Shown piece after piece: positions 1-11,054 of a DNA stretch of 64,000 bases (position 1 is the stretch's first letter; each line of letters opens with the position of its first letter). The stretch covers positions 335,911 through 399,910 of the forward strand of contig WELA01011136.1 in the NCBI GenBank assembly GCA_009602735.1. Direction: 5' to 3'. The DNA is from Mesotaenium endlicherianum. Lineage: Eukaryota; Streptophyta; Zygnematophyceae; Zygnematales; Mesotaeniaceae. The notes beneath the pieces were generated by a model. It did not search any database. It had not been told where the DNA came from and was given only the letters and a program-made list of their open reading frames with translations. The position numbers and the translations under genes are program-made.

Positions 1-2340
1 CTAAACGTCACTAACGTGGTGCCACGATGATCTCTAGTTGTCGTGGTCCATTCAAATCAGTCCAAATAAATCGACTCGGGTAAGCTCGACGAGCTGTTTC
101 TACAAATTTCTAGGTTCGACTGACAGTTTCACCCAAGCTAGGTTCACCTGTTCATTGTTAGTGGCAAATAACAGAGAAGGTGGTGCCCGAAATTGCACCG
201 AAACTCATGCCGGTCGCGTAAAATGTAAACTTGCGATGAGGGCTCGTGTAACGAGCCGCCAGCGTGGGCAGATTGGGGCCTGGGCGCTGGGTCCGACGTG
301 GTCAAGAACCAGGAACCACTTCGCCTTCAAAATTCCAAATTGCAACAAGCGTACAAGAATTACAGTTCTCAAGTGCACTCGTGACTCAAGTGCTTCAAAG
401 CTACTTCAAAGCGCTTCAAAACGCTTCATGCAAAATAGGCCCAGTTTACAGTGGCCACACACAGGCACTCAATTGATCAACGCGAATTGCGGAATTGAAA
501 ATTACGAGATCGAAGCGACGAAGACAAAATAAACGACCAAGTTTTAAACAGCTAAAAAAAAAGCGTTTATAGTGCACAGGCACAAATTGATAGAGGGAAA
601 TGGTAAAATCCCCTCCACATAATGTCGCGCTTCGTCTCCGCGTAATTTCCGGGCTCGGTTAGACCTCACAAATCATATTCTAACATCGTGCATCGTGCAT
701 CTTGCTCTTATAAAATGACCTTTGGGTGCCGCAACCTCACATCCTCACCAGCCGCGAACAGCCGCGAACATAAATACATCATGGCCTGCTCATGCAATAG
801 AAACTATTGTATTGGCATTTCCCAAATAGCGAGGGAGGGATAACAGTACACATATGCGATGGGTTCAGACGAATGTTAAGTGTAGAAACTTGGTGAACGC
901 TGTATTTTTTTCTCTACTCTTTGTCGTCCCGAAATCGTTGCCAAAAAAAGTAGAGTACACCACGAGTACATCCTTAATTGCATCCCCTACCTAATACCGA
1001 CAGTCCTTGTCGATCGAGTGATCGTCGAGGAGGGGTCATTCGAGGGGTCGAACACATCTCAGATTCTCAAACCTGCTCGAGAGCAGGTTTGAAAATACGA
1101 GTTTGATTGATTGAAACCACGNCGGCAGAAACAGCAGCGCCGCACGTGTGCGGGTCAGAGGACCTCAACACACAGCAGCTAGCAGCTACCTCAGGCCCCT
1201 GGGCCAGCCGCAGCGGAGTGCCTGCGGTCCTGGAGAGAGAGCTCCCGCGATGCCCCTCAGCTCAAGACGAGAGTCCCACCAAAGCCTCGTCCCTCGTCCT
1301 CACTCTTCAACTTAAGTTTCAGCTTTTGACACCTCGAAGCACGACCTCAAGTATGTCATTCGCCCCAACCAAGTGGGAGGCACACATAAGTCACCCATTG
1401 ATACCCTCTACAACATCATAAACAACTATATACATGCATCACAGACCGGCGTGGCTGGGGGCGGGTGGGTGTGGGNTTTTCATTGCGCTCAAATTGAAAA
1501 TGTACTTGCAGGTACCGGTTCGTACCTTTCAATCAATTAAGTCGCTATCGATTTGCCCACTGTAAGCACGTCGAAGTGCTTCGAATCGAAGTGCTCGCTA
1601 GCTGGCTCGAGATCCCATCCTGCTCTGCATCATATAGCCTAACGCAGAGCGCATAGCGTACAGTGCAGGCAACTCCAGTCCTGCTTGCACGGCGACCCTT
1701 TCTCGGATGCAACTGCAGGACCTCGTCGTCATTGCCCCTACCTATCAGCAGATGTTTCACCCATTGTTCAATACAGGCAGTCCGACCGTATAACTTACCA
1801 ACAATATGCCTTGCAAGGCTGAAGCTAATGAACCAAGGCTGAGGTTTATCTTCCTTCTCATTATTTGAATTTCACAAGGTGTGGGAAGATGGAGGTCATG
1901 ATCTTCAATCTCATGATGCACAAAATTGTGCCGCAAATCTCGCCTGATCCTATGTTTCACGTTACAACTCTTCTGAAAGTCCCTTGTGCGCCATCTCTGA
2001 CTGGGTCTTTGAGCACTCAAGCGATTGTCTTTTACCGCACAGATTGACTGCAAATTTATAGAGTGTGCCTGGCTGCTTCAATATGGAGCAGCACCCTTGC
2101 CCTTCTAACTCCGGCCATACGGTGCAAGCAACTTGTTTAGATGTTACCATTATTGGCCTCCAGTCAATCTTGAAAACGCAAAGCACGACTTCAACTGTCT
2201 GCCCACACATAGTGACCACAAAATATGGTGACATGGGTCTGTGGGGCATATGGCTCTTGGCACTACATGAAGGTATTGAAGCTCGCCACAAAAAGGTGCA
2301 ACTCCTCATTTCTGGCATTGTACATCTGGAACCTGCACTT
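1..2340. other. No gene seen
   Basis: Mixed-composition sequence with only short unsupported frames and two single N (1122, 1476). About 250-310 resembles 7510-7590 (CTCGTGTAA, GCCAGCGTGG, GACGTGGTCAAG in the same order), which may be the outer edge of the same duplication that copied the SARAF locus. Confidence 0.6.
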
Positions 2341-2349
2341 GTCTACGTA

Positions 2350-4530
2350 CTCTCACACAGCTAGCTCCAAGCCGCAGCACATGCAGACGTACATACATTA
2401 CCGGCTTTCCTCTCATCTACCTCTTTGCCTTGGAAGCAGTTCACGAGCACACAGCTATCTCTTTCTGCTCCTGAGCTGTCGGGTTTCGCACAAAAGCTAA
2501 CAAGCTGGCAACCCAAAAACCCCAGCTGAAATTTTAACCTACACCCCCACAGCTTAACCTCGAGTTGAAATACGGCCGTCCTTCAATAACTACGTCACTG
2601 CCACCTAGCCACCTGGGCCACCTGACCACATGCCACCTGGGAGCCTCTCCAGCCCCGCCCAGCCACACTTCACCCGGCACCCTGGCTGCCTGGGTCTGCA
2701 TGCATCGCATGGCCGCCTGTTGCAGCGTCACCTGGCCACCTGGCCGCCTGCCACTATTACCCCCTAGTCACCTGCCACCTGGCTGGCTTCAACGAGGGCC
2801 CTCTCCGGCTCGTCCAATTCGCCCTCTCACGACCGGCGAGTGAAGGCAAAGCCAGTAGCTCCCCGGGAAGCGCACCCACCCCCATCCCCTCCCCTCCCCT
2901 CCCCTCCCCCCGCTGTCCCAGCCCCCTCTGCTGCTGCCACCCGCAGCCCCCCGGCAACAGCAGGGCGCAGGGGGGCCCTTAGACCTCGACAGCAGCTAGG
3001 TTAGGCTCTTGGGGCGCAGCCGCGGCGGAGGGTTGGAACCTGAGAGGGTGTCGGCAAGGCCCTGTTCTCGATGCGGGGGGTCCTGCCAGTACCACTGCCG
3101 CTGCCAGTGCAGCCTGCAGGATGGGCGACAGGGAAGTGGCTCTCCAGTGCAGGCAGTAAGTCTGCTCCCTCGAGGGCTCATTCTTGTCTCGTAGGCCCTC
3201 GGGTTATGGGTCCACAAGGTGGGGGGCGTTTGATGCTAGTCCAGGGTTCAGGGGTTCTGATTCAGGTGTCAGGGGGGGAGTTCCTTGGACTCCTACAAGG
3301 AGAGCGCAAGAGCTGGCTGTTTGGCACGCCGGCGGGAGGGGCGTAGGAGGGGAGCAGTTGCCTGAGCGCTAGTCAGGAACTGCCCTCTCCGGGGAGCCAG
3401 CTTCGATTGCTGAGTGCTGTGCTACCGGCTTGACTCGCTGCAGGAGCGCCACCTGGCAGCTCCCAATGCACTCGCCAACCCACAACTTACATCAGAGACT
3501 CTCCACATATGATTGTCCTCCTTGCTTCTCACGTTGTCCTCCCTCTCTCCTCCCCTCCCCATCCTCTCCTCTCCCCTCTCCCCCTCCATCTCTGCCTCTC
3601 TGAGCGCGTGCGTCTCTTTTTCAAAGACAACTTTGCTCCCCTGCCCCTTGCTATGCTTCCCTCCTCCCTTCCTCCCTCCCTCCTTTTCTCCGAGTCATAT
3701 TTCTTCCTCTTGGGCAGCGACCTGCTGGGGAGCAACACTGTACGCACGCTTGCTCTGCTGTGTGCCTGAGCGCACATCCCTCTAGAACCAAACTTCAACC
3801 CTAAGCGTACTCCTAATCCTAGTTTTGCCCTAGTTATCTCCTGAAACAAACGGGGACGCTCGCCCTGACCCACTCTAAGGCCCTGAGCTTCCGAGCTGGC
3901 GGGCCCTCGCGCGCCAATAAGGAAGGGCGCCCTCCCGCAGCTCGCAGATCTCTGTACACGCGAGATCGTTACGTCTTGCATAATATAAAGCATATTTTGA
4001 TATGGTTTCGACTGCTCCATATATTAACAGCTACATAAGGGCATATACATGCGCAGGCAGGGACGCCAACCACCTGTTTTGGTTGGCACCTACAAGGAGC
4101 TCAAACGGGCCCCTGCCTCCCTCGGGGCTCGCAATAAGTACACAGAGAAACCCTCGCTCCCATCACAGCCCTCAGCGTCCCCAGCAACAGAGGCCTACGG
4201 CCGCCCTCAGTCTCCTCACAAGCAGGTAGGCAGCCACAGCAGCAGCAGCAGCAGCAGCCAGCTGCAGCAGGCAGGCCAGAGAAGGAGGGGGGCACGCTGT
4301 TGGCAACGAATTTGACTCAGCTCTTCTGCTCTCGACGTTTGCTACTGTCCCAGCAGGTGTTGTGTCTTTCTAGCCGGGCACATCAGGACAGACAAGTTCC
4401 TTCGAACAGACACGTTTTGCTCTCAGGTGGAAGTCCCAGAGGGCAGTGCGGGCCTGCCAAGCGGCCAACCCCTGGGGCTGCAAGCCGAGGACCTGCGACC
4501 CCTAACAAATTACCAAATTTGAAATGCAGC
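2350..4530 (-). pseudogene. Decayed direct duplicate of the 3' half of the SARAF-like locus
   Basis: Blocks here match, in order and on the same strand, blocks of the SARAF locus at about 8650-12500. Matches include the downstream flank (2425-2470 with 8755-8810), the repeated CCACCTGGC/CTTGCCACC tract, the end of the last exon (stop at 2827-2829 matching 9154-9156, with a preceding ATGFAFTRR against ATGFASTRR), a stretch ending GAGCGCACATC (3725-3780 with 11770-11835), and the CAG-repeat stretch 4190-4300 with 12140-12240. No transmembrane or lumenal exon is convincing here, so it is read as a non-functional partial copy. Spacing differs between blocks, showing many later insertions and losses. 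Confidence 0.55.
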
Positions 4531-5157
4531 GCGATTGCCCCGCGGTACGGCCAGGTCAATGACTCAGTTTCCAGCTCAGGATTTTAAAATCATTATTTAT
4601 TCAAAAAAATAATTGGCAATTTTCTGATTAAACGAAAACGGAAACATCACATCTAGCTCAAAGCAGTAGGGCGCAATGCCATATGCCAAAGAATTCTTTT
4701 TATATGTACAAAAAAATCCACATACCTTTTCATCCTGCTTGAATTGTACCTCCAAATACCAAATATCTGGATTGTACCTCCAAATATCTCCTAGAGGCTT
4801 GCTATACATGTTAGACATCCCTCTTTCATATTCAATGCTAATGTCCACCCATACACTCACATCCCAACTCACACGCTTCAGCAATCACCGCTCCATCCAA
4901 CTCTACATGCTGAAACACCACCCAACTCTTCAAGTTATTTACGTTAGATGTTCCGTGTATCTCTATGTACTGAATCTACCCCCAACTCATAGACTCATCT
5001 CTTATCAGGACTTCCTACTTGTATAATCATAAACTGAAGGATCACCAAGTCAAAGTACATATCAACAAACTAATGCTCCTAATGATCTTGACGTAGTAAA
5101 ATCTGCACCCATTGTATGTGTGGCCCTCACGCTCGCCTGCCTTTGGTCAGCCCCACC
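4531..5157. other. No gene seen; AT-rich spacer
   Basis: AT-rich sequence between the decayed SARAF copy and the Hsp20 stop codon. It must hold the Hsp20 3' untranslated end, but no clear poly(A) signal stands out. Confidence 0.6.
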
Positions 5158-6677
5158 CTACAAGCCTAGCGGCGCGTCTCCTCCCTTGCTGCCGTCAGAG
5201 GAGTGTTCAGGCTCCTCCTGCCTGTGCTGGTCGGCGCTCGCACCCGTGCCCTCCGCCGCCTGAGAGGGAGCACTCTCGGGCTTGCTGGCTGGCGCACTCT
5301 CTTCGTGCGGCTGCGAGGTCTCCCCCGGCTGCTGCTGCTGGCTGGCGGGCTGAGACGCGAGCGTCGACTCGGAGGCAAACCACACGTCGTCGGCCTTCGC
5401 TGACGTGTCGGAGTCAGCGCTGGACGAGCCTCCCCTGACTGTCACCTCCATCACCGATGGCTGGGGCTTGGGGGCAGGCGCCACCTTGGGCAGGGTGACC
5501 ACGAGGATGCCACGTGTCATCTCGGCGCTGATGCCGTCCGTCTGCACCTTGCCCTTGGGGAGGGGGATCTGCGTCTTGAAGGCCGCGGCTCTGCGGGACC
5601 GGAAGCGGAACTCGGCAGAGGAGGAGGAGGAGCTGTCGGGAGCGTCCTTGCTCTGCTGCCTCTGCGCGGTGATGTGCATCACGCGGTTGTCCTCCACCTG
5701 CACTTTGACGTCGGGCGTGTCGTACCCGGGCAGCTCAAAGCGCAGCAGCCAAGCGTCCTCCGTCTCCTCCACGTCCCAGCATGCGCCGAACGGGGAGCTG
5801 GCCTCAGAGGGCCCCTGCTGCTTGAACATCTCATTGAGCAGCCAGCCGATGCCCCCCAGCACCAGAGGGGCCTGCTGCAGCATGGGCCCCTGGCGGTACC
5901 CGCGGGGCGGCGTGCCCCACCCGCTCGTCCCGGGGCCTCCCTGCGGACCGCAGCCTGGAAAGACGAACGCGTGGACACGGTGTCAGAGAAAGCCACGTGC
6001 AAATAAAAAAGGGCGAGCGCGTGTTGAGAAGCTTTGTAGGACATGCATGAGTCTGCAGCAGACATGCATGTGAGGGAAGCTTCCTCCATTGGGAGCTGTC
6101 GCTTATGAAGAAGCTTTGAACATGCAAGACTGCTGCAAGAAGCCCAGCTTCATCCAGCCCAGAAAACTCATATGCCTTAATCAAACTTCCTTCGATCAGA
6201 AACCTTTTGAGCACCACAGCTTGTATTGGATACGGATAAGACGACACCTTTCTAGTCGTTGTGAGTGGAACATAACAACAGCCTGGTATCAATCCCTGAT
6301 GCAGCTCACGGTTCAAGGCTCTGGGCAAAGCTAAGGGGCAACTCACCGTAGTTTGCAACCCAGGGATTCATGAAAGCAGCAGCCCTTGGCCCACTCCTTG
6401 ATCTGCAGCTAGCTGCTTGAGCGCGTGCAGCTTCAGCTTGGAACCATGCTGCCTGAGCGGCAGCTCTCTGCTGGTCGTTGGCACCCCATGAAGCACTGAC
6501 TACGTTCGACTGCTTCTTGTGACTGCTTCCTACGAGGGAGACAGGGGCTACACTTGTGCCAAGGAAGGAGCTTTTCTGGATAGGCTGACCCTTCTTGCTT
6601 GAATTGACACTTACTGTTGAGGCTACTAGGGGGGAAACGAACTGGGCAGCTGCTGTTCCTGCTGCTAAGGCGGCCAT
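5158..6677 (-). CDS. Chloroplast small heat-shock protein (Hsp20/alpha-crystallin domain)
   Basis: Two exons on the minus strand: 6347-6677 and 5954-5158, joined across an intron with donor GTGAGT and acceptor TTTCCAG; the phases match (one base plus two bases make a Gly codon), giving 375 residues. The first ~60 residues are rich in Ala, Ser, Val and Lys with almost no acidic residues, as in a plastid transit peptide. An alpha-crystallin domain runs from about residue 170 (WDVEETEDAW) through FELPGYDTPDVKVQVEDN to the closing GILVVTLPK near residue 262. Small Hsps are ATP-independent holdases that form oligomers; HSP21-type members protect thylakoid and stromal proteins. Odd point: about 105 residues of Ser/Gln/Glu/Pro-rich, probably disordered tail follow the domain, far longer than in typical members. 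A Ser-rich insert lies inside the domain. Domain call firm; plastid targeting inferred from the N terminus. Confidence 0.87.
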
Positions 6678-6842
6678 ACTGCTTCAATAAAATGAACGTG
6701 CTAAAGTCGAAGGGTAAAGTGAGCTGAACTGAGGAGAATGCACCGGTGTATTGCGTGCAGTAGTACAAGCCCGTTTTGAGCAGTAGCAAAAGTAGGAGGG
6801 GGTCGACTAAGCAGAATGAGTGCAATATTAGGCACATGCCGG

Positions 6843-6849
6843 TTTTATA
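6843..6849 (-). promoter_or_regulatory. TATA box candidate of the Hsp20 gene
   Basis: TATAAAA on the minus strand about 166 bases before the ATG at 6677, which would place the transcription start near 6815 with a leader of about 140 bases. I looked upstream for heat-shock elements (alternating GAA/TTC units at 5-base spacing) and saw only imperfect GAA/TTC pairs. Confidence 0.4.
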
Positions 6850-8640
6850 CTATGCTGGCAGTAGGGACCTCCTACGGGCAGCAACAGGAGTTCAGATGAA
6901 GTGGGGTGGAACCGTGGGAGGCGACCTTACTTTCTCCACACTCTTCCAGATGACTCTCTCCGAGAAAGACGTGGCTCTCTAACTTCGCAGTAAAAAACAG
7001 GATCTGACAGTCGAAAACAAACCCCTCCTTCTTACGATATTACTTGGCAAGCTTCTCGGGACACCTCGGCCATTCTCGACACTTCTGCTTTTGGCATTTC
7101 CCAGCACCCAGCAGGTGCCTCTGATGAGTAATGAAAGTGTTACCAGCGCGTGGCACGATACACTGAAACCCCCGTATAGCACATGATTTCTATTAGCTAC
7201 TACCGGAAATGTTCCTTATGAGAGCACCAATTCTTACGCGTTTCTACTGTAATTCTATTCGGTTATTTTATCGTACGATATGTAGTATGTACTTATACAC
7301 AAGTATTTCCCCATGCTTACTGTAAACATCATGTTTCTGGCTCAAAGTTTTTCAGGTACCTTGCTGTCTTCCTTTACCTCCACAACGTTTATAAATAATG
7401 TTATATTAAAAGTAGTATGGTGTGTGCACCGGAATAAATTAGAAAATGACCGGAAGAAATACGTCGCGACTCGCGACCCATGACTATAAGCTTCTGTTTT
7501 TCTGCTCATTTATGCTCGTGTAATGAGCAGCCAGCGTGGATGTTCAAATGTTCAAACATGATCTGACGTGGTCAAGTAGATTGTAAAGCTGGAATCAGAC
7601 TCAAATCCGGTTCGCTTTTACGTTAAACAGGCACTCCGACGCTGTATGAGGCTGGCTCTCAACACTCGTGAGGCATGCATCCTTGGGCAGAGACTGGAGT
7701 CGTAGCCTAGCGGAAAGTTAATAGCGTGCAAAACGGAGGCAAGTCTATCTCAAATAGCTTGGTTTCCTTCGAAGGACGCAACTCTACAAGGAATCTCGTA
7801 AGTGGGGAATCCGTTGATAACAGGACATAGTCTTAAGGCGTAGCTCGCGGTTGTCACTCCTTTCAAGATTTAACACGAGCCGGAATACTTATACATCTAT
7901 GTTTTTGATGATATGAACCCGTCTCTTTATTGCGTTGTCCAACTTGATAATAATCAACCAAATACATATAGTCTTCAAATTAGTAAAGCCAAAGTGACAC
8001 AACATGGCATCAAATTGTTGGACTTATAGCGGTGTGTTTTCGTAAAATTTTTCAACGGATCAAGCTTTGCTGAATTTGGACAACTGTAAAGTTGCTCGTG
8101 GCAAAAGAATGATCTAGCTTAAATTGTAAGCACGATCGACTTATTTATGACTAATACTTATGGCATCAACTATGCAATTTTTAGCCCTAAAATCAAAAGT
8201 AAGCATAATGAAAACAAACATGTGAACACCGACATGCACTTTCAAGATCAATTTTTCATGTTCATACTGTCCACAGCAAGCCTCTATTGAGATGACCCTC
8301 ATGCACCATCTCCACTCAAATTCCACTTTGGAGTACTTATCAAAAAGTGTTGTACAAAACTTCCCCAATTTTGATGTTGGTATAGTAGAAACTGCGTTAA
8401 TGCCCCCCCAATTTGCAACACCCTCAAAAGCCAGAGGTGCAAGCGACCCAATACCTAATACAGTCCCATATTGATAATGCCCATGACAGATGAAAATATG
8501 TCTATTTGAATTTGCTTGTGCAGTACAACTGAAAAGCAAGGTAACATCATTCCAACGGCATGCAGACAAAAAGATGGCATACATTTAACACATATGAACA
8601 AGCCACTAGGAGGGAGACACTTCAACAGTTGACATCTGCA
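6850..8640. other. No gene seen
   Basis: Upstream flank of the Hsp20 gene, then AT-rich sequence. The only structure noticed is the block at 7510-7590 that resembles 250-310. Confidence 0.6.
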
Positions 8641-9153
8641 TTTTTCATCAATCCACATGTACCGCAAACAAACGCCAAGCCGCAAGACGCACAATTACCA
8701 AAGATACATTATCCATATTGAACAAGTCGCTGCTTAATTTGCCCAGCTACCCCAGATCACCTTGGAACCGTTTCACAAGCACACACCTGTCTCCTTCTGC
8801 CACTGCGCTGCCGCTACCTTTTCACAGGCGGGCTGACAATCAGTCATATCCAGAACCCCAGCTATTGTGGCTACATCCTCGCAACTCAAGCTTGAGCCAA
8901 ACTACTAACCCTTCCAAGGCGCTAGCTATGCCACTCAAAGCTTGCCACCTTGCCACCTTGCCACCTTGCCACTTGGCACCCACCAGGCAACTTCTCCAGC
9001 CACGCCCAGCCACGCTCCACCCCGTGACATTGCGTGGCCTCCTGCGGCAGCCCCGCCTGGCCGCTCTGCCACATGTTACAGCGCTACCACCTGGCCTGCC
9101 CACGACCCTTGGGCCTCGCTCTCCAACTCATCCAACTCGTACAGCTTGCCCCC

Positions 9154-11006
9154 TCACCGCCGGCGGGTGGAGGCAAATCCGGTCGCTCTTCGGGAAGCAG
9201 CCTCCCCTCCCCCACCGTCCCCACCCCCACTGCTGCTGCTGCCGCCCCACGCCGAAGGCCCCCCCGCCGCGCCCCCGCCCCCGCCAAACCAGCCCCGCGT
9301 GCGGCCAGTGCCCCAGAAAGACTCCGCACCCCGCTGCTGCTGGCCGTACGGGGAGGGGCGCTGCATGGTCTCGCCAAACCCTCCCCAGCCTGTGCCCCGG
9401 GCGGCCCTTTGCGCCCCCCCTCCTCCTCTGCCAAAAAGGTACCCGAGGCCAAAGCCTGCGGCTGTGGTGCCCCAGTTGCCCCATCCATGACCGCCCAGAC
9501 CCGGGCCGGCGCCGGCGGCGGCACCGGGGGCGCTGCAGGAAGAGGAGGATGGTTGCGTGGACGATCCGAACCTGCAGCAAGAGGCGACGACGGAGGCGGA
9601 AGAGAAGGAGGAGGAGGTGGCGGAGGAGACGGAGGCAAAGGAGGAGGAGAAGGAAGAGGAGAAGGAGGAGGAGGTGGGATAGAAAGGAGCAGGAGCAGGT
9701 GGAGGAGGAGGAGAAAAACATGGGAGAGGGGGAGGAGGAGGAGAGGAGGGGAAGGGGGGGGAGGCGGTCAAGGAGGAGCATGTGAGTGTGCAAAAGAGTT
9801 CAAGCGGGGAGGAGGCTGGAGCACAAGTGTTCTGGCACGCATGCGACCCACGCAGGATTTAATTCGAGATAACCAAAACCCGAACATGCCACTATGACCT
9901 GCGTGCGGGCCAGAGCAGGTGGCGGCGACGGCGGTGGCACCGGGCGGCGAGGGGGGCGGCTAAACCGCCCGTGGGGTACGTGTAAGTCGCCCCACATGTG
10001 GCCTCGCCTCATTCCCCCCTGAGCCGTGCTGAAGGACTGCAGTGCTAGAGTGAATTAGGCGAAGAGCTCACTGTCTACTCCAGGCCGCCAAGGCACCAGC
10101 CCCTCCACATATTATGTGCAACGCCCGCTAAGCTTCCCGCCCCCGCTTCTCCTGTTCATCGCGCACAACACCTCCACACACATGAGATGATAGTGGGAGG
10201 ACTTACCAGTTGCCACCATTGGCCCCAGCTCCAGGTCCATACCGGGGGTAGAAGTTTCCGCCCCCACCTCCGCCCCCGCCCCCANNNNNNNNNNNNNNNN
10301 NNNNNNNNNNNNNNNNNNNNNNNNNNNNNNNNNNNNNNNNNNNNNNNNNNNNNNNNNNNNNNNNNNNNNNNNNNNNNNNNNNNNNNNNNNNNNNNNNNNN
10401 NNNNNNNNNNNNNNNNNNNNNNNNNNNNNNNNNNNNNNNNNNNNNNNNNNNNNNNNNNNNNNNNNNNNNNNNNNNNNNNNNNNNNGGAGGGGGGGGGGGG
10501 AGCCTTGAAGGGGCGCTAGGTGTCGCACCGCCGCGGGGGGTGGAGTAGGTCTTGTAGACGGAGACGGCAATGTAGAGCACGATTCCGAGCGCCAGCCAGT
10601 TGCTCCATCCCCACCCCTGCTGCTTCTGCCTCTGCTGCTGCTGTTGATGCTGGCGCGTTGCCTGCCGCCCCGACAGACGCACGCACGCACGCATGCATGA
10701 GCACGCGCACAAACACACACGCACGCGTGCGTGAGCACGCGCGCGGGCACACACGCATGCACCAACACAAAGACACACGACCAAGGCCTGCACGTGTCGC
10801 ACCCTCGCGGATGCACGTTCCTCAAACTACGCACGCCGGCGCGCATAGATGCTCCCCTTTGGCGCGCGTGAATGCGCGAAGCGTACGCAGTGGACGAGGA
10901 GTCATGGGAGAGGCGCATGTGTGCCAGATCGCCCAAAGGAGCCCTATACCCCGTGTGCGTGTGTGCCAATGTGCGCATACGTGCATTTGCGTGTGTGCAT
11001 GCGTGC

Positions 11007-11054
<48 letters not shown>

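Noticed and set aside
9034-9897. Long plus-strand Gly/Arg-rich open frame
   Set aside because: It is antisense to the last SARAF-like exon and its downstream GGA-rich repeats; GC-rich composition leaves such frames open by chance.
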